This document shows, one piece after another, positions 63,264 through 64,000 of a stretch of 64,000 nucleotides of DNA. Below the pieces are notes generated by a model. That model was not told where the DNA came from, searched no databases, and was given only the letters and a program-made list of their open reading frames with translations. The stretch is from NCBI RefSeq assembly GCF_000375405.1, contig NZ_AQWS01000006.1:1-64000 (forward strand), in the 5' to 3' direction. Position numbers and translations under genes: made by a program. Source of the stretch: Bacteroides propionicifaciens DSM 19291 = JCM 14649 (GTDB taxonomy: Bacteria > Bacteroidota > Bacteroidia > Bacteroidales > Bacteroidaceae). Every line of letters begins with the position of its first letter. Positions within the stretch are counted from its first letter, which is position 1.

Positions 63264-64000
63264 ATGAGAGCTAAACTAAATACCCTCAAAACCAAATTTA
63301 AAAATACTACTACTCTAACTAAATCTGTAGCATTACCAGGTTTGTTAGTTATAGGTACCATTTCTTTATATTGTTTTATATTTCCGCGAGAGGCTGAAGT
63401 CCTATTAAATTCGATAAAGACTTATTTCTTTAAAAATCTGAGTTGGACATATGTACTTATAGCTACAATGTTTATTCTCTTTCTCATAGTTTTAGCATTG
63501 AGCAAACTAGGAAATATAAGATTGGGTTCAGATAATTCACGACCTAAGTATAGTTTCTTTTCGTGGATAGCGATGCTTTTTGCAGCAGGTATGGGGATTG
63601 GTCTGATGTATTTTGGTGTTGGAGAAACAATATCACACTATGCTCAACCAGCAATTGGAGATACTGTATTGAGAGCTAAAGAAGCACAACTATACACATT
63701 CTTTCATTGGGGAGTACACGCATGGGCTATTTATGCTACTATGGGGTTGATATTAGCTTATTTTGCATACCGATATAAATTGCCACTAGCGATTCGTAGT
63801 GGACTGTACCCCATCTTGAAAGATAATATATATGGACCAATAGGGAATGTTATAGACACTTTTGCCCTATGTAGTACATTTTTTGGTATAGCTACCACGC
63901 TAGGTTTCGGGGTTGTACAACTCAATGCGGGGTTGAAGAGTATAGGTGTAGTCCCAGAGATTAGCTTTACATTTCAAGCAATAATAGTTGTGGTTGTAAT
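63264..64000 (+). CDS. BCCT-family transporter, cut by the window end
   Basis: The first 245 codons of a betaine/choline/carnitine transporter. Translation shows family motifs: AAGMGIGLMYFGVGE (the Gly-rich substrate-channel motif) and FHWGVHAWAIY, which carries the Trp box on helix 4. Six hydrophobic segments are present before the cut. The ATG at 63264 begins MRAKLNTLK, followed by the first helix. It probably takes up glycine betaine, choline or related compounds for osmoprotection or nutrition, but the exact substrate needs the missing C-terminal part. Confidence 0.9.
   Translation, partial: MRAKLNTLKTKFKNTTTLTKSVALPGLLVIGTISLYCFIFPREAEVLLNSIKTYFFKNLSWTYVLIATMFILFLIVLALSKLGNIRLGSDNSRPKYSFFSWIAMLFAAGMGIGLMYFGVGETISHYAQPAIGDTVLRAKEAQLYTFFHWGVHAWAIYATMGLILAYFAYRYKLPLAIRSGLYPILKDNIYGPIGNVIDTFALCSTFFGIATTLGFGVVQLNAGLKSIGVVPEISFTFQAIIVVVV

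Overview
The window is a contiguous chromosomal segment of a low-GC member of the Bacteroidota, most likely order Bacteroidales. The support is in the sequence itself. Many genes are preceded by the Bacteroidota-type promoter (TTTG, 19-20 nt, TAnnTTTG). Starts have no obvious Shine-Dalgarno sequence. Families typical of the phylum are present: a lipidated TamA-like protein (TamL), a DUF3078 barrel, a DUF4296 lipoprotein, a TraR/DksA protein downstream of ileS, and a double-module DUF5112/DUF5113-like sensor. I cannot name the genus with confidence.

Layout. 1-2.7 kb: three tandem tRNA-Arg(ACG) genes with their own promoter and terminator, then a patatin phospholipase fused to an outer-membrane barrel. 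2.9-7.6 kb: chaperone genes htpG and clpC. 8.1-12.6 kb: an orphan 732-aa protein with a PD-(D/E)XK-like core, a possible small RNA, a SHOCT-domain membrane protein and a fructosamine-kinase-like gene. 13-21.6 kb: a carbohydrate block with a mannitol-dehydrogenase-family enzyme, a secreted GH38 alpha-mannosidase, a GntR/UTRA regulator, a ROK kinase and a lipoprotein six-hairpin glycosidase. An identical 11-nt near-palindrome lies in the GH38 and ROK promoters, so these genes probably form one regulon under the GntR protein.

21.7-30 kb: prs, then a three-gene signalling/transport operon made of a 1481-aa protein with two kinase-like modules, a response regulator and an AbgT-family transporter. 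30.3-43.9 kb: mostly housekeeping. It holds tRNA-Arg(TCT), fabD, a GNAT-nitrilase fusion, a 2-Cys peroxiredoxin, ileS (type 2, with the HIGH motif changed to GIHH), a TraR/DksA gene, lspA, a DUF4296 lipoprotein, an rRNA/tRNA methyltransferase, tamL and a DoxX gene. 44.7-48.5 kb: a coiled-coil lipoprotein, a DUF3078 barrel, a Sel1-repeat protein, and a hemerythrin-domain protein overlapping a LuxR regulator whose receiver has lost its phospho-acceptor Asp.

49.4-62.8 kb: a metal and metalloid resistance region, all on the minus strand. It contains a CusCBA-type tripartite copper/silver-like efflux operon led by a small Cys-rich periplasmic protein, then the 3' remnant of a surface-protein gene, then an eight-gene arsenic operon. 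In transcription order this is arsR, arsC, acr3, a frameshifted lipoprotein gene, arsG-like, a thioredoxin-like gene, arsD and arsA. The arsR promoter carries a perfect inverted repeat that contains its -7 element. The window ends inside a BCCT-family transporter gene on the plus strand. No rRNA, CRISPR array, insertion sequence or integrase was found.

The least explained items are the orphan nuclease-like protein, the two-module sensor kinase, the hemerythrin/pseudo-receiver pair, the GIHH isoleucyl-tRNA synthetase and the two small-RNA candidates.
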